From: Chelatococcus reniformis
GTDB taxonomy: Bacteria > Pseudomonadota > Alphaproteobacteria > Rhizobiales > Beijerinckiaceae
Reading direction: 5' to 3'
Length of the DNA: 64,000 nucleotides
Assembly: GCF_014640075.1 (NCBI RefSeq)
Contig: NZ_BMGG01000012.1
Coordinates: forward strand, 65,935-129,934
Under the pieces are notes generated by a model. It ran no database searches and had not been told where the DNA came from. It saw only the letters and a program-made list of their open reading frames with translations. Each line of letters begins with the position of its first letter. Positions within the stretch are counted from its first letter, which is position 1. The position numbers were made by a program, and so were the translations under genes. Of this stretch, positions 9,718-17,074 are shown one piece after another.

Positions 9718-10287
9718 ATGAGCCTGAAGAACGAGCCCTATGCGCTCGCCGTGGAGATCGTCGAGGAGGCGGCGCCCGACGGTCTGGGCTGGAGCGTCCG
9801 CGACGGCGGCGGCGTGCTCGCCCGCTTCCAGAGCGAGGCGTTGGCGCGCGCCTGCGTCGACCAGCTGGAATCGGCCGAGCTGGCGGCCGCGAGCCGCCCC
9901 CCGGGCGACGGCTGGGAAGAGATCCAGACCCGCGGCTTCACCCGGCACACCGGGCCGATGTGGTTCCGGGTCACCGACGAGGGGCCGGTGTTCGGCTTCG
10001 TCGCGCTGCCCAAGCACCGCAACCGCCGCGGCATCATCCACGGCGGCATGCTGATGACCTTCGCCGACCGGGTGCTCGGCATGCACATCGCCATGGTCGG
10101 CGACGACAGTCCGCACGCGACGATCCACCTCGACACCCACTTCATCAGCTCGGTCAAGGTCGGTGAGTTCGTCGAGGCGCGCTGCGAGATCGTGCGCCGC
10201 ACGCGGTCGATGGTGTTCGTGGCGGCCACCCTCACCGTCGGCGACCGCGTTATCGCCCGGGCCCAGGGCATCTGGAAGCTGTTGTAA
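9718..10287 (+). CDS. PaaI-type hotdog thioesterase
   Basis: A 189-residue protein. The first 75 residues are a poorly conserved extension. The hotdog core follows with GIIHGGMLMTFADRVLG, the HGG...T.AD signature, and DTHFISSVKVGEFVEARCEI. It is probably an acyl-CoA thioesterase that releases CoA from stalled intermediates. It is divergent from the acyl-CoA dehydrogenase pair (start-to-start about 230 bp), so they may share regulation and substrate. It has the same motif as the protein at 2449-2934, but the two are not near-identical copies. The ATG at 9718 is preceded by GGGAGGCC. Confidence 0.85.
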   Translation: MSLKNEPYALAVEIVEEAAPDGLGWSVRDGGGVLARFQSEALARACVDQLESAELAAASRPPGDGWEEIQTRGFTRHTGPMWFRVTDEGPVFGFVALPKHRNRRGIIHGGMLMTFADRVLGMHIAMVGDDSPHATIHLDTHFISSVKVGEFVEARCEIVRRTRSMVFVAATLTVGDRVIARAQGIWKLL

Positions 10288-10335
10288 TCCCGATGGAGCG
10301 CATGCGCGCGGGCTCCTTGAGCTCCGCGACAGACG

Positions 10336-11814
10336 TCAGCTTCCGACGCTGTTGGGGTCCCGCCAGGCGCGCTCGAAGGGCAGGCGCCAGGCGTGCGGCG
10401 CGATGAGCTGGTGGATCGACTTGGGCCCCCACGAACCCGTCGGATAGAGCCGGACCGGCGGGGGCGCCTGCAGCACCGGCGTCGAGACCTCCCAGAGGCG
10501 CTCGATGCCCTCGGCGGTGGTGAACAGCGTGTGATCGCCGCGCATGGCGTCGAGGATCAGCCGCTCATAAGCCTCCAGCACGTCCCCGATCATGCCGGTA
10601 TCGTGCATGGCGAACTGCATGCTCAGCTTGTCGAGCCGCATGCCGGGGCCGGGGCGCTTGCCGTAGAACGACAGCGACATCTTCGAGGCGTCGGCGAGGT
10701 CGAAGGTCAGGTGATCCGGCCCCTGCGCGCCGACGCCGGAGCCTTGCGGAAACATGCTCTTGGGGGGCTCGCGGAAGGCGATGGAGATGATGCGCTGACC
10801 CTCCGCCAGGCGCTTGCCGGTGCGCAGGAAGAAGGGCACGCCGGCCCAGCGCCAGTTGTCGATGAAGCACTTGAGGGCGATGAAGGTCTCGGTGTCGGAT
10901 TCGGGCTCGACGCCCTCCTCGGAACGGTAGCCGACATACTGTCCGCGGACCACGTCCTTCGGGTCGAGCGGCACCATGCTGCGGAAGACCTTGTTCTTCT
11001 CCTCGCTGATCGGCGCCGGCGCCAGCGCCGTCGGCGGCTCCATGGCCATGAAGCCGAGGATCTGGAACAGGTGGGTCACCACCATGTCGCGGTAGGCGCC
11101 GGTGGCCTCGTAGAAGGCGGAGCGCTTGCCCAGGCCGAGCGTCTCGGGCACGTCGATCTGCACGTGGTCGATGAAGTTGCGGTTCCAGATCGGCTCGAAC
11201 AGCCCGTTGCCGAAGCGGAAGGCGAGGATGTTCTGGGCCGGCTCCTTGCCGAGAAAATGGTCGATGCGGAAAATTTGCCGCTCGGAGAACACCTCGTGCA
11301 GCTTGGTGTTCAGCGCCACGGCACTCTCCAGGTCGGTGCCGAACGGCTTCTCCATGATGATCTGCGAGCCCTCGACGAGACCGGCCTCGGCGAGCATCCG
11401 CACGGCCGAGAGCGCCGCGGCCGGCGGCACGCTGAGGTAGTGCAGCCGGCGGCAGCCCTCGCCCAACGCCTGTTCCGCCCGCTCGACCGCCGCCCTCAGG
11501 GCGCCGGCGCCCTGGGCCAGGGGAACATAGTCGAGGGTCTCGGCGAAGGCCGCCCAATCGGCCTCGTCGATCTTGCGCGTCGAGAACTGGTCGACCGCCT
11601 CGCGGGCGAACTGCCGGAACCCCGCGGTATCGAGTTCGTCGAGCGAAACGCCGATGATCCGGCAGCCCGGGATGAAGCCGACGCCGGTGATGTGGAACAA
11701 CCCCGGCAACAGCTTGCGCCGCGACAGATCGCCGGTGGCGCCGAAGAGCACGACGACCTGAGGTCGCTTGGGCCCGACTCCGGGAGGTATCTTGCGCACG
11801 ATTCCGACCCCCAT
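10336..11814 (-). CDS. zwf: Glucose-6-phosphate 1-dehydrogenase
   Basis: Oxidises glucose 6-phosphate to 6-phosphogluconolactone with NADP(+), the entry to the pentose phosphate and Entner-Doudoroff routes. The dinucleotide motif FGATGDLSRRKLLPGL is at residues 24-39, EKPFG at 155-159, and the active-site RIDHFLGKE at 183-191. The 492-residue length is standard. The start at 11814 is chosen over an upstream frame reaching 12030 that lacks family similarity. The usual partners pgl and edd are not beside it. It is on the same strand as the anti-sigma gene but 238 bp downstream, so it is probably transcribed separately. Confidence 0.97.
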   Translation of the reverse strand: MGVGIVRKIPPGVGPKRPQVVVLFGATGDLSRRKLLPGLFHITGVGFIPGCRIIGVSLDELDTAGFRQFAREAVDQFSTRKIDEADWAAFAETLDYVPLAQGAGALRAAVERAEQALGEGCRRLHYLSVPPAAALSAVRMLAEAGLVEGSQIIMEKPFGTDLESAVALNTKLHEVFSERQIFRIDHFLGKEPAQNILAFRFGNGLFEPIWNRNFIDHVQIDVPETLGLGKRSAFYEATGAYRDMVVTHLFQILGFMAMEPPTALAPAPISEEKNKVFRSMVPLDPKDVVRGQYVGYRSEEGVEPESDTETFIALKCFIDNWRWAGVPFFLRTGKRLAEGQRIISIAFREPPKSMFPQGSGVGAQGPDHLTFDLADASKMSLSFYGKRPGPGMRLDKLSMQFAMHDTGMIGDVLEAYERLILDAMRGDHTLFTTAEGIERLWEVSTPVLQAPPPVRLYPTGSWGPKSIHQLIAPHAWRLPFERAWRDPNSVGS

Positions 11815-12052
11815 CCCATCGTTGACGGCGCCCTTGGACGCCGGCCGTGTTGCGGCACGCCCGGCCCCGCAAACGAACGTCGCAAAACCAGGGCCAAGGC
11901 CGCAATGGCCAAACGCCTGCAGCATCGGCCTGGCCCACCCAGAGTAGACGACGGCGACATCAGTGTGACGTTCCCGCCCCACCGGTGCCGCGGAAGGCCC
12001 CACCACCTGCCTCGCCCGCTTGCGCGGCAAGGAATTCGTGCCGTCAACCGGC

Positions 12053-12757
12053 TCAGCGGCCGGCCGCCTCCGGCAGGGCCACGCGGATCAGGCCGCTCTG
12101 GCTGCGCAGCACCGCCAGGCGCGCCTCCAGCACGTCGCGCGCCAGCACCGTGTCGGCGATCCGCACCCGGTAGATGCCGCCGGGCTTGGGCCCATCGACG
12201 ATGGCGGCCTTGGCCGCGCCGAGGAACGCCGTGACGTCGGCCGTCGTCGCCGTCGGGGCGAACGCCACGAGCACGTAGGTGCCGGGCGTCTCGACCCCGC
12301 CGCTCGATGCGGTCTCAAAGCCCGGTCCGGCCTGCTGTTCGGCAATGAAGCTGCCGATAACGCCGGCCTGCAGCAGAAAGACGATGCAGAGGCCCGCCGC
12401 CGTCCAGGCGAGCGTCCGTGGCGACAGGGCGGCAATCGCCGCGGCCAGCCACTCGACCGCGCTGCGCCGCGGCACCGTCGCCGCGGCCCGCGGCGACGCC
12501 CACTCACGCTCGTCGGCATCGATGCGAGCGAACAGATCGTCGCGCAGCCGGGCCGGCGGAGCGGCGATGGCCTCGTTCGACAGGACGGTCTCGGCCTGCT
12601 CCTGGCGCACCAGGTCGAGGCGGCGGCGCAGCTCGGCGTCGCCGGCAAGAGCCCGCCGCACGCGCTCGGCATCGGCCGGCCCAAGGCGGCCTGTGGCGTA
12701 CCAGGGCAGCAGCAGCTCGATGTCGCTCTGGCCGCTCGGCGGCTCGGTCATGCTCAT
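12053..12757 (-). CDS. Anti-sigma factor (RskA-like, membrane-anchored)
   Basis: A protein of about 234 residues encoded directly after an ECF sigma gene, with an ATGA overlap at 12754-12757 that decides this start; an ATG at 12763 is also possible. The N-terminal part (IELLLPWYATGRLGPADAER) is an anti-sigma domain without the zinc HxxxCxxC motif. One membrane helix follows around residue 130 (TAAGLCIVFLLQAGVIGSFI), and then about 85 periplasmic residues. It is expected to hold the sigma factor at the membrane until an envelope signal releases it. What cleaves or relieves it is not known. Confidence 0.88.
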   Translation of the reverse strand: MSMTEPPSGQSDIELLLPWYATGRLGPADAERVRRALAGDAELRRRLDLVRQEQAETVLSNEAIAAPPARLRDDLFARIDADEREWASPRAAATVPRRSAVEWLAAAIAALSPRTLAWTAAGLCIVFLLQAGVIGSFIAEQQAGPGFETASSGGVETPGTYVLVAFAPTATTADVTAFLGAAKAAIVDGPKPGGIYRVRIADTVLARDVLEARLAVLRSQSGLIRVALPEAAGR

Positions 12758-13368
12758 GGCCATCCCCTGTCGATGCCGGCGGCGGCGAGGAGGTCGGAGA
12801 GGCGCTTGCGCGCATGGAACACGCGCGTCTTCACCGTATTCTCGGGGATCCCAAGGATCTGCGCCACCTCGTCGAGGCTTTGTTCGTGGTAGTAGACCAA
12901 GTCGATCACCTCCCGGTGGATCGGTGGCAAACGGTCGAGGCACTGGCGCATCACCGCCGCCTTGTCCGCCTTCTGGAGCGTCACCTCCGGATCGTCGGCG
13001 TCGTCCGCGATCGCTTCCGCCGCCTCCGGCTCCAGCGCGTCGGTGGTTCGCCGCCGCAGCTGCGACAAGGCCTTGAAACGGGCGATCGACAGCAGCCAGG
13101 TGGTCACGCTGGCACGCGCCTCGTAGCGGTTCGCCTGCTGCCAGACATCGAAGAAGACGTCGCCGATGACGTCTTCAGCAGCCGTATCGCTGCGCAGCAG
13201 GCGCACGAGAAAGCGGTGCACGCGCACGTGGTGGCGCCCGTAGAACACCTTCATCGCCATCCGCTCGCCCGCCGCCATCCGGCGGATGAGATCCTCGTCG
13301 GATGTGCCGCTCACAGCCCCCGCCAAAGCGCGCCCCGCATGCTGAGGCGCCGCGACCCGGTGGATCAC
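12754..13368 (-). CDS. ECF sigma factor (RpoE-like sigma-70 family)
   Basis: A 204-residue sigma factor. Region 2 (KVFYGRHHVRVHRFLVRLLR then DVIGDVFFDVWQQA) is at about residues 40-85. Region 4 is at about 140-200 with the helix-turn-helix SLDEVAQILGIPENTVKTRV. Linker and length fit an ECF sigma. It overlaps the anti-sigma gene by 4 bp, the usual translational coupling. Within 570 bp on the other side are a small secreted Gly-rich gene and a divergent S8 protease, which may belong to its regulon. The exact start is uncertain; the ATG at 13368 gives a short extra N-terminus before GTSDEDLIRRMAAG. Confidence 0.93.
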   Translation of the reverse strand: MIHRVAAPQHAGRALAGAVSGTSDEDLIRRMAAGERMAMKVFYGRHHVRVHRFLVRLLRSDTAAEDVIGDVFFDVWQQANRYEARASVTTWLLSIARFKALSQLRRRTTDALEPEAAEAIADDADDPEVTLQKADKAAVMRQCLDRLPPIHREVIDLVYYHEQSLDEVAQILGIPENTVKTRVFHARKRLSDLLAAAGIDRGWP

Positions 13369-13434
13369 GGCGCCCTCGATCGACCGCGGTCACGTTCCCG
13401 TTGCGCGCCGCGGCGGTCAAGTACCGCCCGGGCC

Positions 13435-13731
13435 TCAGCAGCGCCGGCGGACGACGATATCGCCGTCCTCGTCGATGAAGCGCTTGACGACGCAGGCGTA
13501 GCCGTAGGCGACGTAGCGCGGCCCGTAGGCGTAGCGGAAGCCACCGCCCCAGCGCGGGCCGTGGCTGCCGAAATGGCCGCCGCCGAAGTGACCCTTGCTG
13601 AAGCCTCCCTTGCCGAAGCCGCCGCCATGGCCCCCGAAGGCGGAGGCGCTGGTCGGGGCCAGGCTCAGGCTGGTTGCGACGAGGCCGAGGCCAGCGGCGA
13701 TGACGAGCTTGCGCATGATCTTGTGAGACAT
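13435..13731 (-). CDS. Small secreted Gly/His-rich protein
   Basis: A 98-residue protein with a Sec signal peptide (KIMRKLVIAAGLGLVATSLS, cleavage near SASA at residue 31). A repetitive Gly/Phe/His segment (residues 32-58, steps of GGHFG and GKGGFSKGHFG) follows, then an aromatic stretch (YAYGPRYVAYGYAC) and a basic end with two Cys (C80, C98). Proteins of this make-up are common and uncharacterised in Rhizobiales. It lies 66 bp upstream of the ECF sigma gene on the same strand and could be co-transcribed with it. The much longer frame in the same phase upstream is antisense to the S8 protease and is not real. Function unknown. Confidence 0.75.
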   Translation of the reverse strand: MSHKIMRKLVIAAGLGLVATSLSLAPTSASAFGGHGGGFGKGGFSKGHFGGGHFGSHGPRWGGGFRYAYGPRYVAYGYACVVKRFIDEDGDIVVRRRC

Positions 13732-13935
13732 CGGACTGATCCTTCGAGAGGGGGTTGCCCGCTGCATCCCCGCTATCCGTTGGTCGCAACGCCGGCCCGT
13801 CCGGTTTACGGCCCGCCTCGCTTTTTTATCGCCAGCGTGTGCCCGCCCGCACCGCGGGCTTCCGGCAGGCCCGCCACACTGGCGAAACGAGGCCTCGCGC
13901 CAGCTCCGCGACGAGGCCGCCGGAGGAGCGTGCCC

Positions 13936-15972
13936 ATGCCTATCCACACCTCCATGGCCGACGGCGGTCGGCCGATGGCGCACCGAGCCTTTCTGAGCAC
14001 GATCTGCCTGGCCTTCATCGGCGCCGTCGGCATCGGCGATGCGCAGGCCCAGCCTCGCTTCGATCCGTATGGCATGCAGGGAGGCGGCCGCTTTCCCGCC
14101 AGCCATCCCGGACGTGTCGGGCATGGGCCGGGACGCCCCTATCCCGGCCCGGTCGCCGGCCGGCCCGGCCGCCCTTATCCCGGCCCCATTGCCGGTCCAT
14201 GGCCCAGCCGGCCCTATCCCGGTCCCGTCGTCGGACGCTGGCCTGGGCGGCCCTACCCCCGGCCCTTCCCGAGCGATCCGCGCCCCTATCCCGCTCCGGT
14301 CGTGGTCGATATGGGCGCGGACGAGGACGAGGTGGTCCGGCCGCGCCCGCGGCCGCGGCCAAGGCCCGCGGTGGTCATGGTCGATCGGCCGGCGCCCCCG
14401 CGCAAGCCGGTCAAGGCGAGGCCGGCACGCCCACCGGTAGAGGTCGACGAGCCGGAACCCGTGAAGGCCGCCAGGCCGCGACCCAGGCAGGAGCCGGTCG
14501 AAGTGGCCAAGCCGCGGCCCAGGCAGGAGCCGGCCAGGGCCGCGAGGCCCGAGCCTGCGGCGCGCATCGTCAGGGCGCAGCGCGCCGTGCCGCCGCCACC
14601 GCCCGCATCCGTCGCCACCGCGCCCCGCGCCGTCAGCGGCGTGCCGGCCGGCGACGAGCGGCGCTACGTGCCGGGCGAGGTGCTGTTCACGACGCGCCAT
14701 GCGGCGACCGGCGCCGGCATCGCGCGGAACCTGCGGCTCACCCTGGTGTCGTCGGCGCCGGTCGCGCTGATCGGCGCGCAGATGCACCGCTACCGCACCG
14801 GCGACCGCCGCGACGTCGCGGCCGTGGTGCGGGCCCTCGAGCGCGACGGCCGCGTGATCGCCGCGCAGCCGAACTATGTCTTCACCCTCGCGGCGGCACA
14901 GACCGGCGCGCCGCTGCTCGCCCCGGCGCAGTACGCGGTCAGCAAGATCCACGCCGCTGAGGCGCACGTGGTGGCGCTCGGTGAGCGGGCCCGCGTCGCC
15001 ATCATCGATTCGGGCATCGACACCGCGCACAAGGAGCTCAGGGGCGCCGTCGCCGACAGCCTGGACGGGATCGGCGGGCCGGCGGAGCCGCACGCCCACG
15101 GCACGGCCGTCGCCGGCATCGTCGGCGCTCGCGCCGACCTGATGGGCGTCGCGCCCCGCGCCGAGATCCTCGCCATCCGGGCCTTCGCGGCAACGGCCAC
15201 CAAGCCGGGCGCCCAGGGGACGACGGCGCATGTCGTCGTCGCCCTCGACTGGGCCCACGCCAAGGCGGCCCGCATCGTCAACATGAGCTTCGGCGGTCCG
15301 GCCGACCCGCTGCTGTCGCAGACCATCGCGGCCGCCCACGCCAAGGGCATGATCCTCATCGCCGCAGCCGGCAACGAGGGCCCGACGGCAAAGCCCGTGT
15401 ACCCGGCGGCCGAGCCAGGCGTCATCGCCGTGACGGCGACCGACGCGGACGATCGGCGCCTCCCGGTGGCCAACCGCGGCGCCCATGTGGCTCTCGCGGC
15501 CCCCGGTGCGGAGATCCTGGTGGCGGCGCCGGCGGGCGCCTACGCCTACAGCTCCGGCACGTCCATGGCCGCCGCGCACGTGAGCGGCGTCGCGGCCCTG
15601 CTGGTGAGCGAGCGGCCCGAACTGTCCGCCGGCGCCGTCGGCGAGATTCTGCGCCGCACGGCCAGGGACCTGGGCTCGCCGGGCCGCGACGACGATTTCG
15701 GTGCCGGGCTGAGCGACGCCAGGGCCGCCGTCGCGGCGGCGGCCGAGGGGGAGGGCCAGCGCCCGCTCGAAGCCGGCAAGGCCGCAGAGACCGATACCGG
15801 TAAGGGCTCGATCCTGCCGGACGGATGGGAAGGGAGCGAAGTGACCGCCGCCACGTCGCCGAAGGCCGAGGCCATTAAGGAGCAGCCCTTGTTCGCTCAC
15901 GACGGCGGTATGATCGGCGTGACCCCGGCCTTGCTGGCCGCCAAGTCGACGGTGGCCGAGGCGACACCTTAG
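13936..15972 (+). CDS. S8 (subtilisin-like) serine protease with proline-rich spacer
   Basis: A 678-residue secreted protease. A signal-like segment (AFLSTICLAFIGAVGIGDAQ) is at about residues 20-40. Residues 55-115 hold at least four near-repeats of the type GRPYPGPV, then comes a Pro/Arg/Lys-rich linker to about residue 235. A propeptide-like region (VPGEVLFTTRHA...) leads into the catalytic domain. The catalytic triad is visible: Asp358 in VAIIDSGID, His388 in HGTAVAGIVG, Ser543 in SGTSMAAAHVSG, with the oxyanion Asn in AAAGNEGP. The start at 13936 has GGAGGAGCG upstream. The stop TAG at 15970-15972 lies at the edge of a RIME-like element. It is divergent from the sigma/anti-sigma locus. 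Confidence 0.93.
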   Translation: MPIHTSMADGGRPMAHRAFLSTICLAFIGAVGIGDAQAQPRFDPYGMQGGGRFPASHPGRVGHGPGRPYPGPVAGRPGRPYPGPIAGPWPSRPYPGPVVGRWPGRPYPRPFPSDPRPYPAPVVVDMGADEDEVVRPRPRPRPRPAVVMVDRPAPPRKPVKARPARPPVEVDEPEPVKAARPRPRQEPVEVAKPRPRQEPARAARPEPAARIVRAQRAVPPPPPASVATAPRAVSGVPAGDERRYVPGEVLFTTRHAATGAGIARNLRLTLVSSAPVALIGAQMHRYRTGDRRDVAAVVRALERDGRVIAAQPNYVFTLAAAQTGAPLLAPAQYAVSKIHAAEAHVVALGERARVAIIDSGIDTAHKELRGAVADSLDGIGGPAEPHAHGTAVAGIVGARADLMGVAPRAEILAIRAFAATATKPGAQGTTAHVVVALDWAHAKAARIVNMSFGGPADPLLSQTIAAAHAKGMILIAAAGNEGPTAKPVYPAAEPGVIAVTATDADDRRLPVANRGAHVALAAPGAEILVAAPAGAYAYSSGTSMAAAHVSGVAALLVSERPELSAGAVGEILRRTARDLGSPGRDDDFGAGLSDARAAVAAAAEGEGQRPLEAGKAAETDTGKGSILPDGWEGSEVTAATSPKAEAIKEQPLFAHDGGMIGVTPALLAAKSTVAEATP

Positions 15973-16074
15973 AGCGTTTTCGAGCGAAGTGGACGCCGGT
16001 TCGCGTTAAGAAAACGCGATAAATCAAACGGATATGGTATTTCGGCGATTCGAAGAAACGCGGAAATACTCTAG
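15970..16074. repeat. RIME-like palindromic element, copy A
   Basis: A 105-bp element that begins TAGAGCGTTTTCGAGCGAAG and ends GAAATACTCTAG. It holds two palindromes: GCGTTTTC pairing with GAAAACGC, and TATTTC pairing with GAAATA around a GGCGATTCG core. Copy C at 59423-59528 is nearly the same sequence. The two-palindrome, about 106-bp layout is that of Rhizobiales RIME-type elements. Its first three bases are the stop codon of the S8 protease. Confidence 0.85.
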
Positions 16075-16233
16075 CGGGCCAGCACTGAGCAGCGTGCCTG
16101 CTCCAACTCGCGGACAAGCGCGGCCGTGAAGACACACACGCAGGAAGCTTCAGGGAGCGTAAGCGCCGCCCTTTCCACTGCACCGTCTCAGGTGCGAAAC
16201 TGGATGCAGGAAAATCGGGGGCGAAAAGATTCG

Positions 16234-17001
16234 ATGCTACTTCGCGGGTCCAAGCTCGCCGCGTTTGCGATCGCTCTGTCCATGTCCGCGGGATACGCCG
16301 AGCCGACTCGGGCCCTGGACAATCGGCAGGCGCAGCTCTCCAAGGCGCTCAAGACAAAGGACTACGCGCAACTGCAACGATTGGTGCTCAGCGCTGCGAC
16401 CCCAGCCGACGTCAAGACGGATCTCGACTGGCTCCGAGATCAGATGTTCGGGGGCGCATCGAGCGCCGTCGCCATGTGGTATGCTGCACGGCTGTGGGGC
16501 GTGGCAGCGCCCCTGCCGGCCGGCCCCGGAGATGAATTGCGCCAAGCCGCAGCCGCGGCTGCGCTGTACACCTATGCAGCCATACGCATCGACGGCACGC
16601 GCTGCGCTGACGTTTCGGCCCCCACCGGACGCCGGGAAACGGTGCTGGCGGTATTTCGCCCGATTTGGGCGTTCGTCGGCACGCTGTCGCCGGAGAAGCG
16701 CGCCCGTTTGGTCGATACCGCGGTCAAGCTCGATCGTGTGACGGCAGCGAGGCGGACACGCGAGGGGGATGATGCCTTTCTCTGCCGGGATGGCTTAGAC
16801 GAAATCGCGTACAATCTGAAGCGTGGCACCAGCAAAGCGGTGCCGACCCCTTTGGGGGGCGTGGGGCGGACGATCGCAACCGGGGGCGACGGCACGTACA
16901 AACCTCGTGTGGTGGCCGAGAAGAGCTGGAAGCCCAAGGCAGCTCAACTGCGGGCGGAATTGCCGCAAACCCTCACTCTGCTTGTCAGCAGCGCCCGGTA
17001 G
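16234..17001 (+). CDS. Putative secreted protein of unknown function
   Basis: A 255-residue protein that I do not recognise. From the ATG at 16234 it has a signal peptide (GSKLAAFAIALSMSAGYAEP, cleavage near residue 25). The mature part is mostly helical-looking with segments such as DNRQAQLSKALKTKDYAQLQ and SPEKRARLVDTAVKLDRV. There are two Cys (RCADV and FLCRDG) that could form a disulphide. A longer frame starts at 16126 but would bury the signal peptide. Codon use is less GC-biased than its neighbours, which may mean recent arrival. It stands alone between the RIME-like element and the convergent carboxyltransferase gene. Confidence 0.6.
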   Translation: MLLRGSKLAAFAIALSMSAGYAEPTRALDNRQAQLSKALKTKDYAQLQRLVLSAATPADVKTDLDWLRDQMFGGASSAVAMWYAARLWGVAAPLPAGPGDELRQAAAAAALYTYAAIRIDGTRCADVSAPTGRRETVLAVFRPIWAFVGTLSPEKRARLVDTAVKLDRVTAARRTREGDDAFLCRDGLDEIAYNLKRGTSKAVPTPLGGVGRTIATGGDGTYKPRVVAEKSWKPKAAQLRAELPQTLTLLVSSAR

Positions 17002-17074
17002 GGCAAGGGCCTGCGGCGGCGTGTGCCGACGGCCGCTGCGCGCCCTTTGCCCCCAAGCGGCGGCGACAGGATGG

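Noticed and set aside
12418-13935. Plus-strand frame continuing upstream of the S8 protease
   Set aside because: It is antisense to the sigma and anti-sigma genes, which have clear motifs; the protease has its own Shine-Dalgarno at 13936.
13435-15900. Long minus-strand open frame (821 codons) across the S8 protease
   Set aside because: Only its last 98 codons are a plausible gene (13435-13731). The rest is antisense to a protease with an intact catalytic triad and is Arg/Gly-rich shadow coding.
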